A stretch of DNA of 64,000 nucleotides from Bradyrhizobium sp. JYMT SZCCT0428 (GTDB lineage: Bacteria; Pseudomonadota; Alphaproteobacteria; Rhizobiales; Xanthobacteraceae): the NCBI RefSeq assembly GCF_018131075.1, contig NZ_JAFCLS010000020.1, forward strand, positions 62,001 to 126,000, written 5' to 3'. The notes beneath the pieces were generated by a model. That model searched no databases. It was not told the origin of the DNA and was given only the letters and a program-made list of their open reading frames with translations. Each line of letters begins with the position of its first letter. The first letter of the stretch is position 1. Below, piece by piece: positions 26,209-34,244 of the stretch. Made by a program: the position numbers and the translations under genes.

Positions 26209-27413
26209 GACAATTCGCCCCCCGGCTTGGTGAGCGAATGCCCGCGCACCTGCGTTTTGATATCAAGGATAGTGCAAACCACAATCAGCGCCGACCCACC
26301 ACCAAAAAGAAAGGGCAGCCTACCGTAAGCCACCAGGGCTTCCGGAATCAGCGACACGGCCACGAGGTAGACGGCTCCGATGAAGGTCGTCAACGTCACG
26401 ACGCGATCGAGATGGTCGGCGGTGGGTTCGCCCGGCGCCACGTCTGTAATGGCGCCGCCCCGCTTGTGCAAGACCTCGGCGATGCGCGCGGGATCAAGCA
26501 CATAGGCGGTATAGATGAAAGCCAGCACGAAGACCGCAATGGATCCGAGGATCATGTGGACCGGCCGGGCGAACTGGATATGGTCGTAGGCAGCGGCGAG
26601 CGTCGGTGTCTGGCCGAAAGCCAGGGTCGCAAGCACCAGCGGAAGATAGAAAATCCACGGCGTCACGGTGGCCGGGATCAGGAACCCGGCGCTATTGATC
26701 TTGATCGGCAGCACCGAGGAGCGCGCAGGAAGCAGGCGTGTTCCTGCCTGGCGCGCGGCAAATTGCACCGGCACGTTCCGCCGCGCGCCTTCGACGAGGA
26801 CGATGACAGCGACCCCCACGACCGCGAGGATGGCCAGCAAAAGCAGAAGGTTGCCGGAGATCGCGCCCTGTCCCAGCAGTTCGAAGGTGGCGGAAATATC
26901 CGCCGGAAGCGAAACGATGATGCCGACGAACAGAAGCAGCGCGAGACCGTTGCCGATCCCGTAGCGGGTGATTTGTTCGCTGAGCCAGACCAGGAAGAAC
27001 ACGCCACCTACCATCGTTGCAGCGGCCGACAGCAGGAACCAGCCGCCGGGCTCGGTGACGAGGCCGGGAACGTCCTGAAGACCGGACGCGACGCCGAAGG
27101 CCTGGAATGTCGCAAGCAGCAGCGTCAGGATCAGCGTGAAGCGGGTAATCTTGCGGCGGCCGGCCTCACCCGATCGTTCGAGCGCGCTCAGCCTGCCCCA
27201 CACCACAGCGACAAGCTGCATGACGATCGCGACACTCAGATAGGGAATGATGAAGAGCGCGAAAATCGAAATGCGGATGGCAGCGTGCGATGAAAGCAGC
27301 AGGCCGGCCTGCATCTGTGGCGAGAGGCCCGCAAGCGGGATATGACTGCCGAGCCGGAAGATGAGCAGCGCGCCGATCGTGATCGCGATCCGGCGCGGCA
27401 GCTCAGACTTCAT
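26205..27413 (-). CDS. Divergent second SecY-like translocon protein
   Basis: The 402-residue protein aligns along its length with SecY of this window: IGALLIFRLGSHIPLAG, FALFIIPYLSVAIVMQL, LSEQITRYGIGNGLALL, EGARRNVPVQFAARQAG, and IKINSAGFLIP. It has about ten membrane spans. It differs in key places: the cytosolic N-terminal helix is missing, the loop that holds the plug helix is about 13 residues shorter and lacks the Gly-rich plug, the Arg of GIRPGE (Arg357 in SecY) is Ala326 in DVAPGE, and the basic C-tail is short. Start and stop overlap secY and adk by 4 bp each (ATGA), so it is made together with them. It may form a specialised or accessory channel; function is not known to me. Confidence 0.9.
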   Translation of the reverse strand: MKSELPRRIAITIGALLIFRLGSHIPLAGLSPQMQAGLLLSSHAAIRISIFALFIIPYLSVAIVMQLVAVVWGRLSALERSGEAGRRKITRFTLILTLLLATFQAFGVASGLQDVPGLVTEPGGWFLLSAAATMVGGVFFLVWLSEQITRYGIGNGLALLLFVGIIVSLPADISATFELLGQGAISGNLLLLLAILAVVGVAVIVLVEGARRNVPVQFAARQAGTRLLPARSSVLPIKINSAGFLIPATVTPWIFYLPLVLATLAFGQTPTLAAAYDHIQFARPVHMILGSIAVFVLAFIYTAYVLDPARIAEVLHKRGGAITDVAPGEPTADHLDRVVTLTTFIGAVYLVAVSLIPEALVAYGRLPFLFGGGSALIVVCTILDIKTQVRGHSLTKPGGELS

Positions 27414-28741
27414 CGACGGCGGCCCTTGAGCTTCGACTTGCGGATCAGCCCTTCATACTGATGGGCAAGCAGATAACCCTGCACCTGCGCCACCGTATCC
27501 ATCGTCACGCTGACGACGATCAGAAGCGAGGTTCCGCCAAAGTAGAACGGCACCGCGGCGTAGGAGATCAGAACTTCGGGAATCAGGCAGACGATGGCGA
27601 GATAGATCGCGCCGAGCACCGTCACGCGCGACAGCACGTAGTCGATGTATTCGGCGGTACGCTCGCCCGGACGGATGCCGGGGATGAAACCGCCATGCTT
27701 CTTCAGATTGTCCGCGGTCTCGGTCGGATTGAACACGATCGCGGTATAGAAGAACGCGAAGAACACGATCAGCGCGAGATAACAGAACAGGAATAGCGGA
27801 CGGCCGTGGCTGAGCTGGGTGTTGAGCCACTGGAACCACTCCGGACCCTTGCCGGCGTTGAAGTTGGCAACCGTGGTCGGCAGCAACAGCAGCGACGAGG
27901 CGAAGATCGGCGGGATCACGCCCGAGGTGTTGAGCTTGAGCGGCAGATGCGAGGACTGACCCTCGAACATCTTGTTGCCGACCTGGCGCTTCGGATACTG
28001 GATCAGGAGCCGTCGCTGCGCGCGTTCCATGAACACGATGAAGGCGATCACGACGACAGCCATCACGATCACGACCAGGATCAGGGCGGTCGACAGCGCA
28101 CCCTGACGGCCGAGTTCGAGCATGTTGGCGAGCGCCGAGGGCAACTCGGCGACGATGCCGGCCAGAATGATCAGTGAAATACCGTTGCCGATGCCGCGCG
28201 AGGTGATCTGCTCGCCGAGCCACATCAGGAACATGGTGCCGCCGGTCAGCGTGATCGCGGTGGAGATCAGGAAGAACGGCCCGGGTTCGCTGACGACGTT
28301 ACCGGCGCCCTGCAGGCCAACGGCGATGCCGTAGGACTGGAACGCGGCGAGGATCACCGTGAGATAGCGGGTATACTGGTTCAGCGTCTTGCGGCCGGCC
28401 TCGCCTTCCTTCTTCAGCGCCTCGAGCTGCGGCGAAACCGTGGTCAGAAGCTGGATGATGATGGACGCCGAGATGTACGGCATGATGTTCAGGGCGAAGA
28501 TCGCCATGCGGTTGATACCGCCGCCGGCGAACATGTTGAACATGCCGAGGATGCCGCCGGCCTGCGACTTGAACACCTGCTCCCACGCCGCGGGATCGAT
28601 GCCGGGCAGCGGAATGTAGGTGCCCAGCCGATAAACAAGCAGCGCACCCAGTGTGAACCAGATGCGCTTCTTCAGTTCGTCGGCTTTGCCGAGCGCAGAG
28701 AAATTGAGGTTTGCCGCAAGTTGTTCTGCTGCTGAGACCAT
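27410..28741 (-). CDS. secY: Protein translocase subunit SecY
   Basis: The 443-residue channel protein of the Sec translocon has ten membrane spans. Plug region GGILGMFNMFAGGG (62-75), FMERAQRRLLIQYPKRQVG in the fourth cytosolic loop, and GIRPGERTAEYIDYVLSR with Arg357 for SecA contact are all present, as is a basic C-terminal tail (IRKSKLKGRRR). It is in its usual place after rplO, but 146 bp downstream of it with two hairpins in the gap, and it overlaps the SecY paralog. Confidence 0.97.
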   Translation of the reverse strand: MVSAAEQLAANLNFSALGKADELKKRIWFTLGALLVYRLGTYIPLPGIDPAAWEQVFKSQAGGILGMFNMFAGGGINRMAIFALNIMPYISASIIIQLLTTVSPQLEALKKEGEAGRKTLNQYTRYLTVILAAFQSYGIAVGLQGAGNVVSEPGPFFLISTAITLTGGTMFLMWLGEQITSRGIGNGISLIILAGIVAELPSALANMLELGRQGALSTALILVVIVMAVVVIAFIVFMERAQRRLLIQYPKRQVGNKMFEGQSSHLPLKLNTSGVIPPIFASSLLLLPTTVANFNAGKGPEWFQWLNTQLSHGRPLFLFCYLALIVFFAFFYTAIVFNPTETADNLKKHGGFIPGIRPGERTAEYIDYVLSRVTVLGAIYLAIVCLIPEVLISYAAVPFYFGGTSLLIVVSVTMDTVAQVQGYLLAHQYEGLIRKSKLKGRRR

Positions 28742-28852
28742 GTCTAGGCTTTCTCCCGCCGTCCCTCACGCCGTGGGCCCCGAGCGGGGCCATCGGCAGA
28801 CGCCGGACATTATTTGGTGCTCGGCTTCGATAAGTCCATCGTTCAAACGGCG

Positions 28853-28878
28853 CATTGCCCGCGCCGCGGCGGGCAATG
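28853..28878. repeat. Perfect inverted repeat between rplO and secY
   Basis: CATTGCCCGC and GCGGGCAATG form a perfect 10-bp stem around a 6-nt loop. A second perfect hairpin (GGCCCC-GAGC-GGGGCC) lies at 28776-28791. Neither is followed by a T run in the direction of transcription, so they are not simple terminators; the first looks like a dispersed palindrome. Confidence 0.6.
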
Positions 28879-28887
28879 ACGCAGATG

Positions 28888-29376
28888 TTACGCCGCCTCG
28901 CCTTCTTCCTTCTTGGCCGGAGCCAGAACCTTCACCGTGCCGCCGGCCTTTTCGACCGCCGCAATCGCGGATTTCGAGGCGCCATGCACCTCGATGGCGA
29001 GCTTGGCCTTGATTTCGCCTCGGCCGAGCAGCCGCAGGCCGTCCTTGGCGCGGCGCAGCACGCCGGCCTTCACCAGCGACTCGGCGGTGATGGTTTCCTT
29101 GGCGTCGACCAGCTTGGCATCGATCGCGTCCTGCAGGCGGTCGAGATTGATCTCGGCGAAATCGAGCTTGAAGATGTTGTTGAAGCCGCGCTTCGGCAGG
29201 CGCCGATGCAGCGGCATCTGGCCGCCCTCGAAGCCCTTGATGCGCACGCCCGAACGCGCGGTCTGGCCCTTGCCGCCGCGGCCCGCAGTCTTGCCCTTGC
29301 CTGAACCGATGCCACGGCCGACGCGCATGCGCTTTTTGCGCGAGCCGGCGTTGTCGGCGATATCGCTGAGCTTCAT
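28888..29376 (-). CDS. rplO: 50S ribosomal protein L15
   Basis: The 162-residue protein starts MKLSDIADNAGSRKKRMRVGRGIGSGKGKTAGRG, the basic Gly-rich L15 N-terminus that threads into 23S rRNA, followed by GFEGGQMPLHRRLPKRGF. The frame is open further upstream through the repeat and rpmD, but homology begins at the ATG at 29376. The gap to rpmD (83 bp) is filled by a palindromic repeat. Confidence 0.96.
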   Translation of the reverse strand: MKLSDIADNAGSRKKRMRVGRGIGSGKGKTAGRGGKGQTARSGVRIKGFEGGQMPLHRRLPKRGFNNIFKLDFAEINLDRLQDAIDAKLVDAKETITAESLVKAGVLRRAKDGLRLLGRGEIKAKLAIEVHGASKSAIAAVEKAGGTVKVLAPAKKEEGEAA

Positions 29377-29396
29377 CGCGAAATTCCTCTCTCTTG

Positions 29397-29447
29397 GGAG
29401 CATGATCTTGACCGAAAACCGGTCCCCACTTTTCGGGATCATGCTCC
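29397..29447. repeat. Palindromic repeat inside the spc cluster
   Basis: GGAGCATGATC at the left is mirrored by GATCATGCTCC at the right, with GACCGAAAACCGGTCCCCAC between. I recognise this as a frequent Rhizobiales intergenic palindrome. It sits between rpmD and rplO. Confidence 0.7.
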
Positions 29448-29459
29448 TCCCTGTCTTGC

Positions 29460-29651
29460 TTACTCGCCGACGACGCGGACGAGATGTTGAACCTTGCTGA
29501 TCATGCCGCGAACTGCAGGCGTATCCTGCAGCTCGGAAACCCGGCCGATCTTGTTGAGCTTGAGGCCGATCAGCGTCGCACGCTGCGAGTGGTGGCGGCG
29601 GATTGCGCTGCCAGTCTGCTCGACCTTGATCATCTTTGCGGCCTTGGCCAT
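29460..29651 (-). CDS. rpmD: 50S ribosomal protein L30
   Basis: The 63-residue protein (IKVEQTGSAIRRHHSQRATLIGLKLNKIGRV, then VRGMISKVQHLVRV) is the short bacterial L30. It follows rpsE by 41 bp. Length and order match the spc operon. Confidence 0.96.
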   Translation of the reverse strand: MAKAAKMIKVEQTGSAIRRHHSQRATLIGLKLNKIGRVSELQDTPAVRGMISKVQHLVRVVGE

Positions 29652-29692
29652 CGTCTTGACTCCGAACGGCGCGGGAAACTGCGCCTGATTGT

Positions 29693-30268
29693 TTATTCAG
29701 CCACCACTTCGGCATCGCCACCGACGCGGCGCGACTGCAGCGTGGACACCTTGATGTTGCGGCGTGCCGCCACCGAACGCGGCGAATCCTGATGCTTCAG
29801 CGCGTCGAAGGTTGCGCGAACCATGTTGTAGGGGTTCGACGAGCCGATCGACTTCGCCACCACGTCCTGGATGCCGAGCGTTTCGAACACCGCGCGCATC
29901 GGACCGCCCGCGATGATGCCGGTACCGGCCGGGGCTGCGCGCAGATAGACGCGGCCCGCACCGTGACGGCCGGCGATATCGTGATGCAGCGTGCGGCCTT
30001 CGCGCAGAGCAACGCGCGTCAGGTTACGCTTCGCCGATTCCGTCGCCTTGCGGATCGCCTCGGGAACTTCGCGCGCCTTGCCGTGACCGAAACCGACCCG
30101 ACCCTTCTGGTCGCCGATCACGACCAGCGCCGCAAAGCCGAAGCGCTTGCCGCCCTTGACGACCTTCGCCACGCGATTGATGTGGACCAGCTTGTCGACG
30201 AACTCGCTGTCGCGCTCTTCGCGATCCCTGCTCCGTTCGCGTCCGCCGCGTTCGCGTTCACCTGCCAT
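29693..30268 (-). CDS. rpsE: 30S ribosomal protein S5
   Basis: The 191-residue S5 helps decoding accuracy. A highly charged N-terminal extension (ERERGGRERSRDREERDSEF) precedes the double-stranded RNA-binding domain (VDKLVHINRVAKVVKGGKR) and the GTGIIAGGPMRAVFETLGI segment. The ATG at 30268 is chosen because GGAAA lies upstream; an alternative TTG at 30280 overlaps this site. Confidence 0.96.
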   Translation of the reverse strand: MAGERERGGRERSRDREERDSEFVDKLVHINRVAKVVKGGKRFGFAALVVIGDQKGRVGFGHGKAREVPEAIRKATESAKRNLTRVALREGRTLHHDIAGRHGAGRVYLRAAPAGTGIIAGGPMRAVFETLGIQDVVAKSIGSSNPYNMVRATFDALKHQDSPRSVAARRNIKVSTLQSRRVGGDAEVVAE

Positions 30269-30330
30269 GGTGTTTTCCAATCTCAGGGAGCCTAACGCCC
30301 CTGTCCTTCATCTTGGTTCAAAATCGGTTG

Positions 30331-30690
30331 TTAGAAGCTCAATCCGCTTTCGCGGGCCGCATCCGCAAGCGCCTTGACGCGCCCGTGATACAGGTACTGA
30401 CCGCGATCGAACACCACTTCCTTGACGCCCTTCTGCACGGCGCGTTCCGCCAGCAGCTTGCCGACGGCCTTGGCCGCATCGATGTTAGCGCCCGTGTTGC
30501 CGCTCTCGCGCATGGTCTTTTCCAGCGATGATGCGGAAGCCAGCGTCTCGCCCTTCAGGTCGTCGATGACCTGGGCATAGATGTGCTTCGACGAGCGGAA
30601 CACCGACAGACGCGGACGTCCATTGGCGGAGCGGCGCAGTGAATTCCTCACACGCTGCTTGCGCCGGGCATTTGTAACTTTCAGTGACAT
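30331..30690 (-). CDS. rplR: 50S ribosomal protein L18
   Basis: The 119-residue L18 binds 5S rRNA. It shows RLSVFRSSKHIYAQVIDD and the C-terminal GVKEVVFDRGQYLYHGRVKALADAARESGL block. It lies 11 bp after rplF; the 62-bp gap to rpsE is longer than most in this cluster. Confidence 0.96.
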   Translation of the reverse strand: MSLKVTNARRKQRVRNSLRRSANGRPRLSVFRSSKHIYAQVIDDLKGETLASASSLEKTMRESGNTGANIDAAKAVGKLLAERAVQKGVKEVVFDRGQYLYHGRVKALADAARESGLSF

Positions 30691-30701
30691 GGCCGGCTCC
30701 G

Positions 30702-31235
30702 TTACTTCTTCTTGCCTTCCTTGCGGAAGATGAATTCGTTGGCGTACTTCACGCCCTTGCCCTTGTAGGGCTCCGGCGGGCGATAGGCGCGGATTTCAGC
30801 CGCAACCTGACCGACGCGCTGGGAATCATTGCCCGTGATCGTGATCTCGGTCGGCTTCGGCACCACGATGGTGATGCCATCCGGGATCGCGTAGACGACG
30901 TCGTGGCTGTAGCCGAGCGCGAGCTGCAGGTTCTTGCCCTGCAGCGCGGCACGATAGCCGACGCCGGTGATCTCGAGCTTCTTCTCGAAACCCTTGGTGA
31001 CGCCCTCGACCAGGTTTGCGACCTGAGCGCGCGCGGTACCGTACATGGCCTGCGCCCGGTTGGTTTCGAGCTTCGGCGCGACCTTGACCGCGCCGTCCTC
31101 GAACTTCACCTCGACGTCGTCATGCACGACGAACTGAAGCTGGCCCTTCGGCCCCTTCATCTTGACGGTCTGCCCTTCGACCGTCGCCGTCACACCGGAC
31201 GGGATCGGCACGGGCCGTTTGCCAACACGTGACAT
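30702..31235 (-). CDS. rplF: 50S ribosomal protein L6
   Basis: The 177-residue L6 lies near the factor-binding centre. Two similar domains are visible (MSRVGKRPVPIPSGV..., and ITITGNDSQRVGQVAAEIRAYRPPEPYKGKGVKY with the conserved KGKG). Normal length; 14 bp after rpsH. Confidence 0.96.
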   Translation of the reverse strand: MSRVGKRPVPIPSGVTATVEGQTVKMKGPKGQLQFVVHDDVEVKFEDGAVKVAPKLETNRAQAMYGTARAQVANLVEGVTKGFEKKLEITGVGYRAALQGKNLQLALGYSHDVVYAIPDGITIVVPKPTEITITGNDSQRVGQVAAEIRAYRPPEPYKGKGVKYANEFIFRKEGKKK

Positions 31236-31249
31236 GCTAAAATCCTTCC

Positions 31250-31648
31250 TCAGAACACCGTGAAGAGAACTTCGCCGCCCACGTTCGCTTCACGCGCTTC
31301 GTGGTCAGCCATGATTCCCTTCGGCGTCGACAAGACCGAAATACCGAGACCGTTGTTGACGCGCGGCAGGTTCCTCACCGAGGCGTAAACCCGGCGGCCT
31401 GGCTTGGACACCCGCTCGATTTCGCGAATGACCGGCTCGCCGTCGAAATATTTCAGTTCGATCTCGAGTTCGCTGCGGCCGGACAAATGCTCTACGCTGG
31501 CGTAGCCGCGGATGTAGCCCTCGGACTTCAGCACTTCGAGAACGTTGGCGCGCATCTTCGAGCCCGGGGTCGAAACCTTGGACTTCGAGCGCATCTGCGC
31601 GTTGCGGATGCGGGTGATGAGATCGCTGATCGGATCGTGCGTAGACAT
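31250..31648 (-). CDS. rpsH: 30S ribosomal protein S8
   Basis: The 132-residue S8 binds the central domain of 16S rRNA. HDPISDLITRIRNAQMRSK at the N-terminus and the C-terminal GLGISVLSTPKGIMADHEAREANVGGEVLFTVF are diagnostic. In some bacteria S8 represses the spc operon; no leader hairpin is evident upstream here, since rpsN ends 14 bp before it. Confidence 0.96.
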   Translation of the reverse strand: MSTHDPISDLITRIRNAQMRSKSKVSTPGSKMRANVLEVLKSEGYIRGYASVEHLSGRSELEIELKYFDGEPVIREIERVSKPGRRVYASVRNLPRVNNGLGISVLSTPKGIMADHEAREANVGGEVLFTVF

Positions 31649-31662
31649 CTGACGACCCTCCC

Positions 31663-31968
31663 TTACCAGCTCGACTTCACGAGCCCGGGAACCAGGCCCT
31701 TGGAGCCGAGTTCACGCAGCGCGATGCGGCTGAGCTTGTTCTTGCGGTAGACCGAGCGCGGGCGGCCGGTGAGTTCGCAGCGGTTGCGGATGCGCGTCGC
31801 CGACGAGTTGCGCGGCATCTCGGCAAGCTTCAGCGTCGCCGCGAAGCGCTCTTCCATCGGCTTGGTCTTGTCGGCGATGATCGCCTTCAGCTTCGCGCGC
31901 TGGGGTGCGGCGTTCTTGGTCATCCGCTTGCGCCGGTTGTTCTTCTCGATTGAACTCTTCTTTGCCAT
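31663..31968 (-). CDS. rpsN: 30S ribosomal protein S14 (long, zinc-free form)
   Basis: The 101-residue protein ends RNRCELTGRPRSVYRKNKLSRIALRELGSKGLVPGLVKSSW, the S14 signature. It is the long form without the CxxC zinc pair, as usual in proteobacteria. 44 bp after rplE. Confidence 0.96.
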   Translation of the reverse strand: MAKKSSIEKNNRRKRMTKNAAPQRAKLKAIIADKTKPMEERFAATLKLAEMPRNSSATRIRNRCELTGRPRSVYRKNKLSRIALRELGSKGLVPGLVKSSW

Positions 31969-32012
31969 GCTTGGCTCCTGGGTTTCCGCGTTTGAGAGGC
32001 TTTAACTGCGTC

Positions 32013-32570
32013 TCACTGCCGGAACGGGAAATTGAAAGCGGTCAACAAGGCACGCGCCTCGTCGTCGGTCTGCGCCGTGGTGCAAACCGTGATGTCCATG
32101 CCGCGGGCTTCCGAAACCTTGTCGAAGTCGATTTCGGGGAAAATGATGTGCTCCTTGAGGCCGAGCGAATAGTTGCCGCGGCCGTCGAAGCTCTTCGGAT
32201 TGAGGCCGCGGAAGTCGCGCACGCGCGGCAGCGCCACGTTCACCAGACGGTCGATGAACTCGTACATCTTGGCCTTGCGCAGCGTGACCTTGCAGCCGAT
32301 TGGCTGGTTTTCACGCAGCTTGAAGGTCGCGATCGCGACGCGCGAATAGGTCACGATCGCCTTCTGGCCGGCGATCAGCGACAGGTCGCCAGCCGCGGTC
32401 TCGGCCTTCTTGCGGTCGTTGACGGCATCGCCGACGCCCATGTTGAGGACGACCTTGTCAAGACGCGGCACCTGCATGACGTTGGCATAGCCGAACTGTT
32501 CAGTCAGCTTGCTGCGGATGCTCTTGTCATACTCCACGCGCAGGCGCGGCACATAAGCGGTTTCAGCCAT
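32013..32570 (-). CDS. rplE: 50S ribosomal protein L5
   Basis: The 185-residue L5 contacts 5S rRNA and the P-site tRNA. It shows KVVLNMGVGDAVNDRK, GQKAIVTYSRVAIATFKLRENQPIGCKVTLR and the C-terminal GMDITVCTTAQTDDEARALL. The ATG at 32570 is inside the last codons of rplX (8-bp overlap), so the two are coupled. The frame extends to 32666 without homology. Confidence 0.96.
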   Translation of the reverse strand: MAETAYVPRLRVEYDKSIRSKLTEQFGYANVMQVPRLDKVVLNMGVGDAVNDRKKAETAAGDLSLIAGQKAIVTYSRVAIATFKLRENQPIGCKVTLRKAKMYEFIDRLVNVALPRVRDFRGLNPKSFDGRGNYSLGLKEHIIFPEIDFDKVSEARGMDITVCTTAQTDDEARALLTAFNFPFRQ

Positions 32571-32877
32571 CGATCTCTGCTCCCGAGCTCTTGGCAATGC
32601 GTACCTTCTTGCCATCAGCCTGAATCTTGAAGCCCACGCGGGTCGGTTTGCCGTCCTTGCCGACATACGCGATGTTGGACAGGTGGATCGGCGCCTCCTT
32701 GGAGATGATGCCGCCTTCCTGGGCCTGGGTCTGCTTCTGGTGACGCTTCACCAGGTTGACGCCGCGCACGAGAGCCTTGTTCTCGTCGGGACGGACCTCG
32801 AATACTTCGCCGGTACGGCCCTTGTCGCGGCCGTTCAGCACGATGACCTTGTCACCCTTGCGGATCTTGGCAGCCAT
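32563..32877 (-). CDS. rplX: 50S ribosomal protein L24
   Basis: The 104-residue L24, an early assembly protein, starts [25 protein letters not shown] (KOW motif) and ends KKVRIAKSSGAEIDG. Its ATG overlaps the rplN stop by one base, and its stop overlaps rplE by 8 bp. Confidence 0.96.
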   Translation of the reverse strand: MAAKIRKGDKVIVLNGRDKGRTGEVFEVRPDENKALVRGVNLVKRHQKQTQAQEGGIISKEAPIHLSNIAYVGKDGKPTRVGFKIQADGKKVRIAKSSGAEIDG

Positions 32878-33245
32878 CACAGCACCTCCGGCGCAAGTGA
32901 AATGATCTTCATGTGGTTCTTGGCGCGCAGCTCGCGCGGCACGGGCCCGAAGATACGGGTGCCGACCGGCTCCGACTGATTGTTGATCAGCACGGCGGCG
33001 TTGCGGTCGAAGCGGATGACCGAGCCGTCGGCGCGGCGGATGTCCTTGCGGACCCGCACCACGACAGCCTTCATCACGTCGCCCTTCTTCACCTTGCCGC
33101 GCGGAATCGCTTCCTTGATCGACACAACGATAACATCGCCCACGGTGGCATAGCGGCGCTTGGAGCCCCCAAGCACCTTGATGCACATGACACGGCGTGC
33201 GCCTGAATTATCGGCCACGTCGAGGTTGGTCTGCATCTGAATCAT
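32877..33245 (-). CDS. rplN: 50S ribosomal protein L14
   Basis: The 122-residue L14 starts [33 protein letters not shown] and ends [18 protein letters not shown], all canonical. It lies at the subunit interface. The 84-bp gap to rpsQ upstream is the longest within this half of the cluster. Confidence 0.97.
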
Positions 33246-33329
33246 TGATGCACCTCGTCCTCTTTCTGATGCGCTGAAACGCGCTTAAAATTTCCCAAAA
33301 CCAGTCAGGCCAACTAAGCCCGACCTGCT

Positions 33330-33578
33330 TCAGGCCGTTTTCTTCTGTTCGCCCCGGACAACCGTCCAGCGCTTCAACTTCGAGATCGGCTTGCTCTCCT
33401 CGATCCACACCATGTCGCCCGGCTTGAACTCGTTGTTCTCGTCGTGCGCGTGGTAGTTCTTGGAGCGGCGGATCGTCTTCTTGTAGATCGGGTGGGTGAA
33501 GCGGCGATCGACGCGCACCACGATGGTCTTGGCTTGCTTGTCGCTCACGACCACGCCCTGAAGGGTTCGTTTCGGCAT
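33330..33578 (-). CDS. rpsQ: 30S ribosomal protein S17
   Basis: The 82-residue OB-fold protein reads PKRTLQGVVVSDKQAKTIVVRVDRRFTHPIYKKTIRRSKNY, HDENNEFKPGDMVWIEESKPISK. The ATG at 33578 begins the homology. It lies 10 bp after rpmC. Confidence 0.96.
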   Translation of the reverse strand: MPKRTLQGVVVSDKQAKTIVVRVDRRFTHPIYKKTIRRSKNYHAHDENNEFKPGDMVWIEESKPISKLKRWTVVRGEQKKTA

Positions 33579-33588
33579 ATCCGGCCTC

Positions 33589-33795
33589 TTACTTCTTCTT
33601 CGCGCGCGCTTGCGCGGCGATGGTCTTGATGCGGGCGATATCGCGGCGGGCTTCACGCAGCCGCGTAGTGTTCTCCAGCTGCCCGGTGGCGCGCTGGAAA
33701 CGCAGGTTGAAACGCTCTTTCTTCAGGTTGAGGACGGCGTCCTCCCTCTGATCGTCGCTCATCGCGCGAATGTCGGCGGTCTTCATCTCGGCCAT
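33589..33795 (-). CDS. rpmC: 50S ribosomal protein L29
   Basis: The 68-residue two-helix protein at the tunnel exit contains LNLKKERFNLRFQRATGQLENTTRLREARRDIARIKT. The ATG at 33795 starts 5 bp after the rplP stop. The longer frame to 33939 is read through rplP and is not real. Confidence 0.96.
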   Translation of the reverse strand: MAEMKTADIRAMSDDQREDAVLNLKKERFNLRFQRATGQLENTTRLREARRDIARIKTIAAQARAKKK

Positions 33796-33800
33796 GAATG

Positions 33801-34214
33801 TTACTCCGCAATGCGCGCGACGAAGCGCGTCTTGATCGGCAGCTTGGCGGCGGCGAGCGAGAGCGCTTCCTTTGCGGTCTGCACCGTGACGCCGTCGATC
33901 TCGAAAATCACGCGGCCGGGCTTGACCCGGGCCACCCACAATTCCGGCGTACCCTTGCCCGAGCCCATGCGGACTTCGGCGGGCTTCTTCGACACCGGCA
34001 GGTCCGGAAACACGCGGATCCAGACGCGGCCGGCGCGCTTCATGTGACGGGTCAGCGCGCGGCGTGCGGCTTCGATCTGACGGGCGGTGATGCGCTCGGG
34101 CGCCATCGCCTTCAGGCCGAACTGTCCGAACGACAACGTCGCGCCCGAAGTCGCAACGCCGTGGATACGGCCCTTATGCGCCTTCCGGAACTTCGTTTTC
34201 TTTGGTTGCATCAT
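33801..34214 (-). CDS. rplP: 50S ribosomal protein L16
   Basis: The 137-residue L16 (MMQPKKTKFRKAHKGRIHGVA, then GQFGLKAMAPERITARQIEAARRALTRHMKRAGRVWIRVFPD) helps shape the A-site tRNA pocket. GSGKGTPELWVARVKPGRVIFE is complete. 30 bp after rpsC. Confidence 0.97.
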   Translation of the reverse strand: MMQPKKTKFRKAHKGRIHGVATSGATLSFGQFGLKAMAPERITARQIEAARRALTRHMKRAGRVWIRVFPDLPVSKKPAEVRMGSGKGTPELWVARVKPGRVIFEIDGVTVQTAKEALSLAAAKLPIKTRFVARIAE

Positions 34215-34244
34215 GGCTTACGCCCTCAAACCTTCTCTAATGTC

